NCBI RefSeq assembly: GCF_009183655.1
Contig: NZ_WEIO01000002.1
Coordinates: 310,001-374,000, forward strand
Length of the DNA stretch: 64,000 nt
Direction: 5' to 3'
Origin: Bacillus aerolatus
Lineage (GTDB): Bacteria; Bacillota; Bacilli; Bacillales; Domibacillaceae
A model generated the notes under the pieces. The model worked only from the letters and a program-made list of their open reading frames with translations, ran no database searches and was not told the origin of the DNA. Positions 1 to 8,932 of this stretch are shown in pieces. How positions within the stretch are numbered: position 1 is the stretch's first letter; every line of letters starts with the position of its first letter. The translations under genes were made by a program, and so were the position numbers.

Positions 1-754
1 GGCCGCTCTCGGCGCTGCCTTAAAAGCGGACTGGGTAGATATATTCACAGATGTTGAAGGAATAATGACAGCTGATCCCCGCATTACAGACAAGGCACGC
101 CCGCTGTCCATCGTCACCTATACTGAAGTGTGTAACATGGCTTACCAAGGAGCAAAGGTTATTCATCCGCGTGCGGTGGAAATTGCTATGCAGGCGAAAG
201 TGCCGGTGCGCATCCGTTCCACTCAATCTGCCGGAGTAGGCACGCTTGTCACTTCGATTACGAAACCAAACCAAGGTCCGGACGTGCGTGAGCGCCTTGT
301 TACGGGAATTGCCCACGTCAGTGACGTTGCTCAAATAAAGGTGCAAGCAAAAAAAGATCATTACAATGTACAGGCGGAAGTATTTAAAGCGATGGCCAAT
401 GAAAAGATCAGTGTAGACTTTATTAATATTTCTCCAACAGGTGTCGTCTATACTGTCGCGGGACACGTAGCTGACCGCGCCCTTCTTGTTTTGAAAGAAA
501 TGGGTTACGAACCTGAAGTGGAGAAAGGATGCGCAAAAGTATCGGTTGTAGGAGCTGGTATGACAGGTGTACCTGGTGTTACATCGAAAATTGTCACTGC
601 GCTGGCTGAAAAAGGTGTTCGTATTTTACAATCTGCCGACAGCCATACAACCATTTGGGTGCTTGTGAAAAATGAAGAGCTCGTTACAGCAGTTAATGCG
701 CTTCATGATGCATTTCTTTTACACAAGGATCAATTCGAATATGAAAAAAATTAA
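1..754 (+). CDS. dapG: Aspartokinase I, C-terminal part (5' end outside window)
   Basis: Phosphorylates aspartate, the first step to diaminopimelate, lysine, methionine and threonine. The reading frame is open from base 2, so the gene starts left of the window; about 250 residues are visible against roughly 400 for the family. Visible residues 15-27 carry the aspartokinase signature FTDVEGIMTADPR of the catalytic domain, and the rest is the paired ACT regulatory region (for example KISVDFINISP and GVRILQSADSHTT). It ends 30 bases before the start of dapA, which it precedes in the same order in B. subtilis, so the two are probably co-transcribed. In that species DapG is the diaminopimelate-sensitive isozyme; the effector here is inferred from synteny only. 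Internal ATG at 65 is not the start. Confidence 0.95.
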   Translation, partial: AALGAALKADWVDIFTDVEGIMTADPRITDKARPLSIVTYTEVCNMAYQGAKVIHPRAVEIAMQAKVPVRIRSTQSAGVGTLVTSITKPNQGPDVRERLVTGIAHVSDVAQIKVQAKKDHYNVQAEVFKAMANEKISVDFINISPTGVVYTVAGHVADRALLVLKEMGYEPEVEKGCAKVSVVGAGMTGVPGVTSKIVTALAEKGVRILQSADSHTTIWVLVKNEELVTAVNALHDAFLLHKDQFEYEKN

Positions 755-784
755 GTCATTGATTTGAGTGAAGGAGGAATTAGT

Positions 785-1648
785 ATGGTTTCTTTCGGGC
801 GGGTGTCGACAGCAATGGTGACGCCATTTGACTCAAAAGGAAACGTTGATTTTGAAAGAACGACCCAGTTGGTGGACTATTTAATAAGCAACGGCACAGA
901 TTCTCTTGTCGTAGCTGGAACGACAGGAGAATCGCCTACTTTGACTGTCGAAGAAAAAGTTGCTTTATTCTGCCACACAGTTAAAGCAGCAAATGGACGA
1001 GTACCTGTCGTGGCGGGAACTGGCAGCAACAATACACGCCAGTCTATAGAATTAACGAAAAAAGCGGAAGAAGCAGGCGTGGATGCGATTATGCTTGTTG
1101 CCCCTTATTACAATAAACCGAACCAGGAAGGCTTATACCAGCATTTTAAAACTATTGCCGAAGCTACTAAACTGCCGGTAATGATTTATAATATCCCAAG
1201 CCGTTCCAGTGTCAATATTACACCTGAAACAACGATCAGATTGTCAAAAGTGCCTAATATTGTCGCTACAAAAGAAGCGAGCGGTAATTTAGATGCGGCA
1301 ACAGAAATCATTGCAGGTACAGACGGTGATTTTCAAGTTTACAGCGGAGACGATGGTCTTACCCTGCCGATCCTTTCAGTAGGAGGAGATGGCGTCGTAT
1401 CTGTTGCTTCCCACGTTGCAGGCAATGAAATGCAACAAATGGTGACAGCTTTCTTGAACGGTGATTATCAGCGGGCGGCAAAACTGCACCAGCAATTGTT
1501 ACCGCTCGTCAAAGGGCTGTTTACAGCCCCGAGCCCTGTTCCAGTAAAAACGGCTTTGCAGCTGAAAGGCATGGATATGGGATCTGTACGTTTGCCGCTT
1601 ATTCCTCTTTCGGAAGCTGAGCGCGCTGCTTTACAAAAGTTATTATAA
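785..1648 (+). CDS. dapA: 4-hydroxy-tetrahydrodipicolinate synthase
   Basis: Condenses pyruvate with aspartate semialdehyde at the branch to diaminopimelate and dipicolinate. The ATG at 785 is chosen because AAGGAGGA lies at 771-778; a TTG at 764 is in frame but has no ribosome site. The product is 287 residues, normal for the family. Visible active-site elements are the TTGES motif (residues 46-50), Tyr135 in YNIP, and the Schiff-base Lys163 in ATKEASG. It follows dapG closely and is followed by a long terminator-like hairpin, so dapG-dapA probably ends here as a transcription unit. Confidence 0.97.
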   Translation: MVSFGRVSTAMVTPFDSKGNVDFERTTQLVDYLISNGTDSLVVAGTTGESPTLTVEEKVALFCHTVKAANGRVPVVAGTGSNNTRQSIELTKKAEEAGVDAIMLVAPYYNKPNQEGLYQHFKTIAEATKLPVMIYNIPSRSSVNITPETTIRLSKVPNIVATKEASGNLDAATEIIAGTDGDFQVYSGDDGLTLPILSVGGDGVVSVASHVAGNEMQQMVTAFLNGDYQRAAKLHQQLLPLVKGLFTAPSPVPVKTALQLKGMDMGSVRLPLIPLSEAERAALQKLL

Positions 1649-1656
1649 AACACTTT

Positions 1657-1759
1657 AAAATGCCCGATAAGAAAAAGATCTCTTAAAGGATGCAATCGCA
1701 GAAATCACTTTTTCTGTCTCCGCTTCCGGCAGGCGATCGCTTATCCGGGCATTTTTTTG
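1657..1759 (+). terminator. Terminator with long insert after dapA
   Basis: Outer arms AAAATGCCCGATAAG (1657-1671) and CTTATCCGGGCATTTT (about 1740-1755) pair and are followed by T residues. The arms enclose about 68 bases, far more than a normal tetraloop terminator. The enclosed part has little obvious strong structure by eye. Confidence 0.65.
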
Positions 1760-1805
1760 TCATGATAAAAATGCTGAAAGCGCCGGCAGTTCATGGAAGT
1801 TAGTA

Positions 1806-1835
1806 TTGGCTTTACTTTCCTTCATCCCTTATAAT
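1806..1835 (+). promoter_or_regulatory. Sigma-A type promoter for rnjB
   Basis: TTGGCT at 1806-1811, an 18-base spacer, and TATAAT at 1830-1835. It lies 50 bases upstream of the chosen rnjB start, which also argues against translation beginning at 1806. Confidence 0.6.
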
Positions 1836-1886
1836 AAACATAATGTGATGGGACGGGTTGTTCTTAAGTATAGGAGGAAGTTTATA

Positions 1887-3554
1887 GTGAGTAAGAAAAA
1901 AAATGAAACAATAAAAGTAATTCCGCTTGGCGGAGTAGGTGAAATCGGCAAGAATATGACAGTCGTGGAAGTGGACGAAGAAATTTTTGTAATCGACAGC
2001 GGGCTGATGTTCCCGGAAAATGAAATGCTCGGAATTGATATCGTCATTCCCGATATTTCTTATTTAGTAGAAAATAAAGAGCGTGTAAAAGGAATCTTTT
2101 TAACGCATGGACATGAAGATGCGATTGGCTCATTAGGCTATGTGCTGCAAAAAATTAAAGCGCCTGTTTATGGAACGAAGCTGACCATTGCTTTGGCTAA
2201 GATGCGCCTGCGTGAAGAAAACGTGAAAGAAGAAGTGAAATATTATACCGTTCATTCAGACACGCGTCTGCGCTTTGATGGAGTGGAAGTGACCTTTTTC
2301 CGCACAACGCACAGTATCCCTGACTCTGTTGGGGTAGCTATCCACACATCGGAAGGTGCAATTGTGCATACGGGTGAATTTAAATTTGACCAAGCTGCCA
2401 AAGGCTTGTATACACCAGATATCGGAAAAATGGCGCAGCTTGGCCAAAAGGGCGTGTTCATGCTCTTGTCTGACTCAACAGAAGCAGAGCGTCCGGGACA
2501 CACAACTTCTGAAGAAGTGATTGCCGGCCAGTTATCGGATGCCTTTCACATGGCAAAAGGAAGAATCATAGTTGCTTCGTATGCTTCCAACTTGATTCGC
2601 ATTCAACAAGTATTCGATGCGGCTTATGAGAATGGGCGCAAAGTAGCTGTCAGCGGAAAAAATATGCAGCGGGTCAATGATATCGCGATCAAGCTTGGTT
2701 ATTTAAATGTACAGGAAGATTTACTTGTCAGCCTGCAGGAAATGGCTGAATATCCGGAAAACAAAGTTGTCATTTTAACAACTGGCCTGCAAGGTGAACC
2801 GATTGAAGCACTGCAAAAAATGGCCAAAGGTACAAACAAACTTGTGAAGATTAAAGAAGGAGATACGGTTTTAATTACCGCTACTCCTTCACCTGGTTTA
2901 GAATTGCTCATGGCAAAAACAATCAATCTTCTTCATCGTGCCGGAGCCAATGTTTTAACAGGGGACCGCAAAGTGCATGTTTCCGGTCACGGTTTTCAGG
3001 AGGATTTGAAATTTATGCTGAACATGATGAAGCCGCGTTACTTTGTCCCGGTTCAGGGAGAATACCGCATGCTGAAATCACATGCTAAATTAGCTGCTCA
3101 AACGGGCGTGCCAGCGGAGCAAATTTTCATTCCTGAGAAAGGAGACGTCATTGAATATAAGAACGAAAAAGTGCGCGTCGGTTCCAAAGTATCAGCGGGC
3201 AACGTGTTAATTGATGGAATCGGAGTAGGAGATGTCGGCAACATTGTCTTACGCGACCGCAAACTTTTGTCTCAAGACGGTATCTTCATCGTTGTCATTA
3301 CCTTAAGCAAAAAACAAAAAAGAATCGTCTCCGGCCCAGAAATCATCTCAAGAGGTTTCGTTTACGTTAGAGAATCCGAAAAACTAATGGAACAATCCAC
3401 AAAACTAATTACAGACATCGTTGAAAAAAACATGGCAGGCGAATCATTCGACTGGGCCAGCATCAAACAAGACATAAGAGATCAACTCAACTCATTCCTG
3501 TTCGAAAAAACAAAACGCCGCCCAATGATCCTGCCAATCATCATGGAAGTATAG
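1887..3554 (+). CDS. rnjB: Ribonuclease J2
   Basis: Beta-CASP metallo-beta-lactamase nuclease that works with RNase J1 in mRNA decay and RNA maturation in the cytoplasm. The GTG at 1887 follows AGGAGGAAG (1872-1880) and gives 555 residues, the same length as B. subtilis RNase J2; a longer in-frame reading from 1806 would begin inside the promoter. Residues 73-80 read THGHEDAI: the second half of the usual HxHxDH metal motif has Ala instead of His, a known trait of J2-type proteins with reduced activity. The C-terminal half has the beta-CASP region and the GxxxSGH-type element (VHVSGHG). The TAG stop codon is the first three bases of the repeat unit that follows. Confidence 0.96.
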   Translation: MSKKKNETIKVIPLGGVGEIGKNMTVVEVDEEIFVIDSGLMFPENEMLGIDIVIPDISYLVENKERVKGIFLTHGHEDAIGSLGYVLQKIKAPVYGTKLTIALAKMRLREENVKEEVKYYTVHSDTRLRFDGVEVTFFRTTHSIPDSVGVAIHTSEGAIVHTGEFKFDQAAKGLYTPDIGKMAQLGQKGVFMLLSDSTEAERPGHTTSEEVIAGQLSDAFHMAKGRIIVASYASNLIRIQQVFDAAYENGRKVAVSGKNMQRVNDIAIKLGYLNVQEDLLVSLQEMAEYPENKVVILTTGLQGEPIEALQKMAKGTNKLVKIKEGDTVLITATPSPGLELLMAKTINLLHRAGANVLTGDRKVHVSGHGFQEDLKFMLNMMKPRYFVPVQGEYRMLKSHAKLAAQTGVPAEQIFIPEKGDVIEYKNEKVRVGSKVSAGNVLIDGIGVGDVGNIVLRDRKLLSQDGIFIVVITLSKKQKRIVSGPEIISRGFVYVRESEKLMEQSTKLITDIVEKNMAGESFDWASIKQDIRDQLNSFLFEKTKRRPMILPIIMEV

Positions 3555-3674
3555 AAAAGCGGAGCCGACTGCTCTGGAGCGACAAGCATATGACAGGAGG
3601 ATGAAATGGCGTACTTCAGCCATGTAGTCAGACTGGCATATGACCTCGAGCTCCAAGGAGGCGAAGCTGGACAA
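3552..3674 (+). repeat. Structured repeat, tandem unit 1
   Basis: Starts TAGAAAAGCGGAG and ends GAAGCTGGACAA, the same ends as the next two units. Internal pairing is visible: TGGAGC with GCTCCA, GCATATG with CATATG, ATGGC with GCCAT. The first three bases are the rnjB stop codon. Confidence 0.8.
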
Positions 3675-3796
3675 TAGAAAAGCGGAAGCGCCTGTTTTGC
3701 CCCGACAAGCAAATGTTCTTCTCCAAAGAAGTCGTTCTTTGACTTCATTGGAGAAGGTTATTTGACCTCGAGGGGCAGGGCGCTGCAGCTGGCCAA
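3675..3796 (+). repeat. Structured repeat, tandem unit 2
   Basis: Starts TAGAAAAGCGGAAGCG and ends GCAGCTGGCCAA. Nested pairing: AGCGCC with GGCGCT, TGCCCC with GGGGCA, CAAAT with ATTTG, and an apical TTCTCCAA with TTGGAGAA. It joins unit 1 with no gap. Confidence 0.85.
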
Positions 3797-3914
3797 GAAA
3801 AGCGGAAGCGGCCGTACAGACTCGGCAGACATAAGACGGACCGCCGAAGTGGCGCTTTATGCCACACAGGCGTGACGGCTTATGGCCGAGAGTCTGGCCG
3901 CTGCAGCTGGACAA
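3797..3914 (+). repeat. Structured repeat, tandem unit 3
   Basis: Starts GAAAAGCGGAAGCGG and ends GCAGCTGGACAA. Its stems keep the layout of unit 2 with different bases: AGCGGCC with GGCCGCT, GACTCGGC with GCCGAGAGTC (two bulged bases), CATAAG with CTTATG. Changes on both sides of each stem point to a conserved fold. Confidence 0.85.
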
Positions 3915-3955
3915 TAGAAAAGCGGAAGCGTCTGTTCTGCCGCAAGTGAAACAGT
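3915..3955 (+). repeat. Structured repeat, truncated unit 4
   Basis: TAGAAAAGCGGAAGCGTCTG repeats the first ~20 bases of a unit, after which similarity stops. It looks like a 5' fragment of a fourth unit. Confidence 0.65.
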
Positions 3956-3977
3956 AAAGAACAATAAAGAACAAACC

Positions 3978-4021
3978 ATCAAAAAAAATAAGCCGCTTGG
4001 CTTATTTTTTTTGATGATTTT
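3978..4021 (+). terminator. Strong terminator after the repeat array
   Basis: A perfect 17-bp stem (left arm 3978-3994, right arm 3999-4015) with loop GCTT; both arms contain an A8/T8 run, so it could act in either direction. It separates rnjB and the array from tepA. Confidence 0.85.
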
Positions 4022-4082
4022 TCCAACCGCGGCTTCGTCTGTATAATATCAGCCAAGATGAGGAAAATATACATATTCAAAC

Positions 4083-4165
4083 GAAAAGCGGAGACGGCCC
4101 GTTAGCGCGATTAAGAGGTTGGAGGGCTCCGATAGAGAGACCGAAACCGTCGTACGCGCCGCTAG
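4083..4165 (+). repeat. Related structured element before tepA
   Basis: Begins GAAAAGCGGAGACGG like the tandem units but then diverges. Pairing seen: AGCGG (4087-4091) with CCGCT (4159-4163), GACGG (4093-4097) with CCGTC (4147-4151), and an inner GGAG/CTCC. It lies in the likely tepA leader, ending about 10 bases before the ribosome site. A TATAAT at 4042-4047 could be the tepA -10, with only a weak -35. Confidence 0.6.
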
Positions 4166-4191
4166 CTACTCTCGAAAGGAGAAAAATAGTT

Positions 4192-4932
4192 ATGGATATG
4201 GAAAAGAAGATGGTAGAAGAAGCAGGACAGGATGAATCAACCGAAAAAACAGAATCATCTTTAATGGAAAAAATCCAGCAGCTTGGACAGACAAATGTGC
4301 CTCAACTTACGAATGATACACCTGTGCATTGCTTAACAATTATCGGTCAGATTGAAGGACATATGCAGCTTCCTCCGCAAAATAAAACAACAAAGTATGA
4401 GCATGTCATTCCGCAAATCGTCGCCATTGAGCAGAATCCGTCAATTAAAGGGCTGCTAATTGTGTTAAATACGGTAGGTGGAGACGTGGAAGCCGGACTC
4501 GCCATATCTGAGATGCTAGCTTCACTGTCAAAACCAACTGTTTCTATTGTTCTCGGCGGAGGTCATTCCATCGGTGTGCCGATTGCTGTGTCATGTGACT
4601 ATTCTTTTATCGCAGCAACCGCAACGATGACGATTCATCCAATCCGGTTAACAGGTCTTGTCATTGGTGTGCCGCAAAGCTTTGAGTATTTGGATAAAAT
4701 GCAGGAGAGAGTAGTGAAATTCGTTACGAAACATTCTTCGATTAAGGAAGAGACATTTAAAGATTTAATGCTCGCAAAGGGTAATTTAACGAGAGACATC
4801 GGCACGAATGTGGTGGGAAAAGACGCGGTGGAGTGCGGCTTAATCCATGAAGTAGGCGGCATTGGCGAAGCCATGAAAAAGCTTAATGAATTAATTGCTG
4901 CTAAAGAAGAGAATGGAACGATGATTCAATGA
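4192..4932 (+). CDS. tepA: Translocation-enhancing peptidase TepA (ClpP-like)
   Basis: A cytoplasmic ClpP/crotonase-fold serine peptidase family, 246 residues as in B. subtilis TepA (YmfB), where it was linked to protein export and degradation of small acid-soluble spore proteins during germination. Visible family features are [18 protein letters not shown] in the first third of the core and GGGHSIGVP, which holds the nucleophile Ser, followed by [17 protein letters not shown] at 4175-4181 supports the ATG at 4192; an ATG two codons later is possible. The stop overlaps the next start (ATGA), so tepA and ylzJ are translationally coupled. Confidence 0.93.
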   Translation: MDMEKKMVEEAGQDESTEKTESSLMEKIQQLGQTNVPQLTNDTPVHCLTIIGQIEGHMQLPPQNKTTKYEHVIPQIVAIEQNPSIKGLLIVLNTVGGDVEAGLAISEMLASLSKPTVSIVLGGGHSIGVPIAVSCDYSFIAATATMTIHPIRLTGLVIGVPQSFEYLDKMQERVVKFVTKHSSIKEETFKDLMLAKGNLTRDIGTNVVGKDAVECGLIHEVGGIGEAMKKLNELIAAKEENGTMIQ

Positions 4933-5132
4933 TTTTATATACAGTGATGCCGCAGGAATACATTTTTCCTCAAAGTGAGCAGGCAAATAACTTAGAGTTG
5001 GTTACGTGGAACGGAATTCCCCTTTTTGCTGAACGTGAAGAACACCAATATAAAGTGATCCGTGTAATCAGTACAAATCCAGCCCATTATTTAAATCAAC
5101 AAGTTGCGCCGGGACAATTTATTTCTCTCTAA
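4929..5132 (+). CDS. ylzJ: YlzJ-like small protein
   Basis: A 67-residue protein of the YlzJ-like family, function unknown. It begins [14 protein letters not shown], typical for the family, and has no membrane segment. Its ATG overlaps the tepA TGA by the sequence ATGA, and it keeps the position between tepA and spoIIIE seen in B. subtilis. Confidence 0.88.
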   Translation: MILYTVMPQEYIFPQSEQANNLELVTWNGIPLFAEREEHQYKVIRVISTNPAHYLNQQVAPGQFISL

Positions 5133-5171
5133 GCACGGTTAGATAGGTGCGAACAAATATGCTATAATAAA

Positions 5172-5210
5172 GAAAGCAGCCAGAGAGGCTGCTTTCTTGC
5201 TTTTTGTTTT
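5172..5210 (+). terminator. Terminator after tepA-ylzJ
   Basis: Perfect 10-bp stem GAAAGCAGCC/GGCTGCTTTC with loop AGAGA, then a T-rich tail. An extended -10 (TGCTATAAT, 5160-5168) lies just upstream, so a promoter for spoIIIE with an attenuator is an alternative reading. Confidence 0.85.
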
Positions 5211-5233
5211 AATCTAATGATTAGGTGGGAGCT

Positions 5234-7585
5234 ATGACAAGTAAAAAGAAAAAATCGTCCAAACGGACAAAAAAGTCGGCAAAAATGAAAGAGGCAGTCA
5301 AGTTAGAATTGATGGGCATCATTATTATTGCTGTAAGCATTATTGGAATTATTAAGCTCGGAGCGGTAGGCAATGCTTTCGTTTATTTTTTTCGTTTTTT
5401 CTTAGGCGAATGGTATATGATTGGCTTCATCGGTACGATTGCATATGGAGTTTACATAATGATGAAGCGCAAAAAGCCTTTCTTATTTCGAAGAAGGCAA
5501 GTCGGTCTTTATATCATATTGATCAGCATGTTGCTTTTAAGCCATGTGAAGTTGTTTGAACTGCTAGGCAGTGACCGGCCATTTAATGAACCGAGCGTGT
5601 TAATTAACACGTGGGAATTGTACTGGCTCGAAGTAAAAGAAGGAATGGAGAGCAGTAAAGATCTCGGAGGCGGAATGATTGGTGCTATGCTGTTCGCGGT
5701 TTCCTATTTTCTATTCGATACACTTGGCACAAAAATGTTAAGTTTTGTGCTAGTGATAATCGGCTTGATTTTAATTACCGGCCGTTCATTTGGTGAGGTC
5801 TTTAATAAGCTGTTCGTAGCGGGAAAGAAAAATTTGAAAAAGCAATGGGCCGCTTTTCGCCAAGATATGAAAGATTGGAAAGATGAAAGAAAATCAAGGC
5901 GGACAGAGACAGCTGAGAAAGATGAACCAGCTTCACGTGCCATTGAAATTAACAACGAGCCGCTTACTCGACCAGAAATCAATGAGAGTAATTACACGGC
6001 CCCTGAACCAATTATATCTAGTTTTGCGGAGCGGGCCTATCAGGATGAGCCGGTATCGGTCCAAGCGCAGAAAGAGCAAGAGGCGAAACCAGTCCAGGCG
6101 GCTGATAAGGAAGAAGATGGCCGGACGCCTTCTATTTCTTTCACAGAAATGGAAAACAAAGATTACAAGCTTCCAACGCTTAATTTGCTAACGAAGCCAA
6201 AGCAGACGGACCAAAGCAAGGAGTACAAACAAATTCATGCGAATGCAGCAAAGCTTGAAAGAACATTTCAAAGCTTCGGCGTCAAAGCAAAAGTGACACA
6301 AGTCCACCTCGGGCCTGCCGTAACTAAATATGAAGTACATCCAGATGTAGGCGTAAAAGTAAGTAAGATTGTTAGTTTAAGTGACGACCTTGCGCTTGCT
6401 CTGGCAGCAAAAGATATTCGGATGGAAGCCCCCATTCCAGGAAAATCAGCAATTGGGATTGAAGTGCCAAATTCAGACGTGGCGATGGTTTCATTGCGGG
6501 AAGTGCTTGAAGCGAGTGCAAATGAAAAGCCAAACTCAAAGCTGATGATTGCCTTCGGGCGTGATATAACCGGAGAAGCAATTTCAGCAGAACTGAATAA
6601 AATGCCGCATTTACTCGTGGCTGGAGCAACAGGGAGCGGGAAAAGTGTTTGCATAAATGGCATTATTACTAGTATTTTAATGAGAGCGAAACCGCATGAA
6701 GTCAAACTGATGATGGTTGACCCGAAAATGGTAGAATTAAACGTTTATAACGGCATTCCTCATCTTTTGGCCCCCGTTGTGACCGATGCGAAAAAAGCTT
6801 CCCAGGCACTGAAGAAGGTTGTGGGAGAAATGGAACGCCGGTACGATCTTTTTTCGCATAGCGGGACGAGAAACATTGAAGGATACAATACTTACGTAAA
6901 ACGTCACAATGAAGAAACGGGCGAGAAACAGCCATATCTCCCTTATATTGTCGTCATTGTAGATGAATTGGCAGACTTAATGATGGTAGCTTCCAGTGAT
7001 GTGGAAGATTCGATCACGAGACTTGCCCAGATGGCACGGGCGGCTGGCATTCATTTAATCATTGCTACACAGCGCCCATCCGTAGACGTCATTACGGGTG
7101 TCATTAAAGCGAATATCCCATCAAGGATTGCCTTCGCTGTGTCTTCCATGACAGATTCGAGAACGATTCTTGATATGGGTGGCGCGGAAAAACTGCTGGG
7201 ACGCGGAGATATGCTTTTCTTCCCTGCGGGTGCTTCCAAGCCTGTCCGGGTTCAGGGGGCGTTTTTATCTGACGATGAAGTAGAAGAAGTGGTGGACTAC
7301 GTCATTTCACAGCAAAAAGCTCAATATCAGGAAGATATGATACCAGAGGATGTTCCGGAAACGAGATCTGAAGTGGAAGATGAATTGTATGAAGAGGCCG
7401 TGCAGCTCGTATCTGATATGCAAACAGCTTCCGTTTCGATGCTCCAGCGGCGCTTCCGCATTGGATACAGTCGGGCTGCCAGGCTGATCGATGAAATGGA
7501 AATGCGCGGTGTTGTCGGGCCGTATGAAGGCAGCAAACCGCGTACAGTTTTAATTGCCAAACAAACAGAAGAACATATGCAATGA
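5234..7585 (+). CDS. spoIIIE: DNA translocase SpoIIIE/FtsK
   Basis: Septum-anchored ATP-driven DNA pump that moves the chromosome into the forespore and clears trapped DNA at division. The ATG at 5234 follows AGGTGG and gives 783 residues, close to B. subtilis SpoIIIE (787); a GTG at 5225 is part of the ribosome site. The N-terminal ~190 residues hold four to five membrane segments, then a charged low-complexity linker (about 200-330), the motor with Walker A GATGSGKS (about 464-471) and Walker [13 protein letters not shown], and a C-terminal winged-helix gamma domain (about 715-783; [20 protein letters not shown]) that reads polar DNA sequences. A terminator overlaps its stop codon. Confidence 0.96.
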   Translation: MTSKKKKSSKRTKKSAKMKEAVKLELMGIIIIAVSIIGIIKLGAVGNAFVYFFRFFLGEWYMIGFIGTIAYGVYIMMKRKKPFLFRRRQVGLYIILISMLLLSHVKLFELLGSDRPFNEPSVLINTWELYWLEVKEGMESSKDLGGGMIGAMLFAVSYFLFDTLGTKMLSFVLVIIGLILITGRSFGEVFNKLFVAGKKNLKKQWAAFRQDMKDWKDERKSRRTETAEKDEPASRAIEINNEPLTRPEINESNYTAPEPIISSFAERAYQDEPVSVQAQKEQEAKPVQAADKEEDGRTPSISFTEMENKDYKLPTLNLLTKPKQTDQSKEYKQIHANAAKLERTFQSFGVKAKVTQVHLGPAVTKYEVHPDVGVKVSKIVSLSDDLALALAAKDIRMEAPIPGKSAIGIEVPNSDVAMVSLREVLEASANEKPNSKLMIAFGRDITGEAISAELNKMPHLLVAGATGSGKSVCINGIITSILMRAKPHEVKLMMVDPKMVELNVYNGIPHLLAPVVTDAKKASQALKKVVGEMERRYDLFSHSGTRNIEGYNTYVKRHNEETGEKQPYLPYIVVIVDELADLMMVASSDVEDSITRLAQMARAAGIHLIIATQRPSVDVITGVIKANIPSRIAFAVSSMTDSRTILDMGGAEKLLGRGDMLFFPAGASKPVRVQGAFLSDDEVEEVVDYVISQQKAQYQEDMIPEDVPETRSEVEDELYEEAVQLVSDMQTASVSMLQRRFRIGYSRAARLIDEMEMRGVVGPYEGSKPRTVLIAKQTEEHMQ

Positions 7586-7627
7586 AAAAAGCTGTTGGAT
7601 GTAAATTTACATCCAACAGCTTTTTTG
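7585..7627 (+). terminator. Terminator after spoIIIE
   Basis: Long near-perfect inverted repeat, AAAAAAGCTGTTGGATGTAA paired with TTACATCCAACAGCTTTTTT, overlapping the spoIIIE stop codon. Confidence 0.9.
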
Positions 7628-7821
7628 CATAAAAAACACTAAAAATTTACAAAGGCTGGAATTAATATTTATAACAGTACAAATGCGGGTATACAAAGGA
7701 AAAGTTAATATTTATGCAGGTGAAAGGCATAGAAATAAAACAAATTACAACAAAATTCGATTTTATCTTTTCATTCCGAATAAAAAGTGCTATCTTAAGT
7801 GTAAATTAGCAGAAATGTTAT

Positions 7822-7839
7822 ACATCAGAGGTCTGATGT
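7822..7839. promoter_or_regulatory. Palindromic operator upstream of gntR
   Basis: ACATCAGA-GG-TCTGATGT, perfect 8-base arms with a 2-base spacer, 22 bases before the regulator's start codon. Dyad size and place fit GntR-family self-regulation; the link is inferred. Confidence 0.6.
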
Positions 7840-7860
7840 TGTAAGAAAGTGGGTGGTTAA

Positions 7861-8586
7861 ATGACAATAAAATCGGATAGCCGGCATCTATACCTTCAAG
7901 TAATTGACCGCTTAAAAAGAGATATTGAAGCAGGCGTTTACAAAGAGAAAGAAAAGCTTCCTTCTGAATTTGAACTGGCTAAGCAGCTGGGGGTCAGCCG
8001 TGCTACTTTAAGAGAAGCCCTCCGGATTCTTGAAGAAGAAAATGTTATTATCCGTAGACACGGAGTTGGAACGTTCGTCAATGCGAAGCCGCTATTCACC
8101 TCAGGAATTGAACAGTTGACAAGTGTAACGGATATGATCATTCAGGCAGATATGGAGCCTGGCACGATTTTTTTGAGCTCAGGTACACAAAGCCCGACAG
8201 AAGAAGATATGCGTCGGTTCGACTGCCAGCCGGAAGAAGAAATATTCGTTGTTGAGCGGGTTCGTACAGCCAACGGAGACCCTGTTGTTTATTGCCTTGA
8301 TAAAATTCCGGTGAAACATTTTCCGGAAAATTACGATTACAATGATGAATCTCTCTTTTCCTTGCTGGATCGAATAGGCAACCGAACAATTTCTCATGCG
8401 GTAGCTCAAATTGAACCATTTGGCTACCATGAAAAAGTTTCGCCTATTCTACAGTGTGATCCTGAAACCGCTTTACTTGTTTTAAAGCAGCTTCATTTTG
8501 ATGAAACGGATGAACCGATTCTTTATTCAGTGAACTACTTTAAAGCGGATAAATTCAGTTTCCATGTATTGAGAAAGCGGTTCTAA
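7861..8586 (+). CDS. GntR/HutC-family transcriptional regulator
   Basis: 241-residue regulator with an N-terminal winged helix (about residues 10-75; [20 protein letters not shown] is the typical HTH) and a C-terminal UTRA effector domain of the HutC type (about 95-235). It occupies the place of B. subtilis ymfC, downstream of spoIIIE. In related genomes a gene of this type is followed by a BMP/nucleoside ABC importer; here only the 3' end of a permease remains directly after it, in the same reading frame, so its main target may have been lost. A palindrome 22 bases upstream suggests autoregulation. Effector unknown. Confidence 0.88.
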   Translation: MTIKSDSRHLYLQVIDRLKRDIEAGVYKEKEKLPSEFELAKQLGVSRATLREALRILEEENVIIRRHGVGTFVNAKPLFTSGIEQLTSVTDMIIQADMEPGTIFLSSGTQSPTEEDMRRFDCQPEEEIFVVERVRTANGDPVVYCLDKIPVKHFPENYDYNDESLFSLLDRIGNRTISHAVAQIEPFGYHEKVSPILQCDPETALLVLKQLHFDETDEPILYSVNYFKADKFSFHVLRKRF

Positions 8587-8748
8587 CTTCATGTGTTCTT
8601 ATCGAGCATTCCGTTTTTAGAAAACGTACCAGCAGTTTACTTGCTGGCTGCGCCTTACGTGCTGACAATCTTAGCACTCGCCGGATTTATCGGCCGTGCC
8701 GACGCGCCAAAGGCGCTTGGCTCATCTTATATTAAAGGAAGCAGATAA
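8587..8748 (+). pseudogene. C-terminal remnant of nucleoside-type ABC permease
   Basis: After the gntR stop the same frame stays open for about 53 codons and reads FLENVPAVYLLAAPYVLTIL, then LAGFIGRADAPKALGSSYIK, then GSR and a stop. This is the C-terminal tail of BMP-system permeases (NupQ/YufQ type, usually ...LAGF-GR---P-ALG-PY-KG). No start or ribosome site precedes it and the rest of the protein, the other permease, the ATPase and the lipoprotein are missing. It is best read as the scar of a large deletion that removed an importer operon between gntR and ymfF. Nothing else gene-like is seen from 8587 to 8932. Confidence 0.8.
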
Positions 8749-8753
8749 GAATC

Positions 8754-8781
8754 AAACCGTCCATACGTGGGCGGTTTTTTT
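8754..8781 (+). terminator. Terminator of the lost transporter operon
   Basis: AAACCGTCC-ATACGT-GGGCGGTTT followed by T residues, six bases after the permease remnant. Confidence 0.75.
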
Positions 8782-8932
8782 GCTGGATAATTTAAGTAGA
8801 TGGAAACGTTTCAATTTCTAATTAAATGCACCTCATGTATAGTAAAAGTAAGTTTTTCTTAAATACAAGCATGAATCACGGAATAAACGGATAGAAATAA
8901 AGACATAGCTGTTGGAAAAGGAGGGTATTTTA

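Noticed and set aside
3552-3955. Possible CRISPR array
   Set aside because: Units are ~120 bases with conserved ends and no regular spacer/repeat pattern of 25-40 bases, and no cas genes are present.
3492-3974. Long minus-strand frame of 160 codons across the rnjB 3' end and repeats
   Set aside because: It lies in the structured repeat array, repeats the motif ASAFLL through repeat periodicity, and has no ribosome site or family resemblance.
8801-8813. cre-like TGGAAACGTTTCA before ymfF
   Set aside because: Contains a GAAACGTTTC palindrome but two consensus positions differ and no carbon-metabolism gene follows; kept only as a note.
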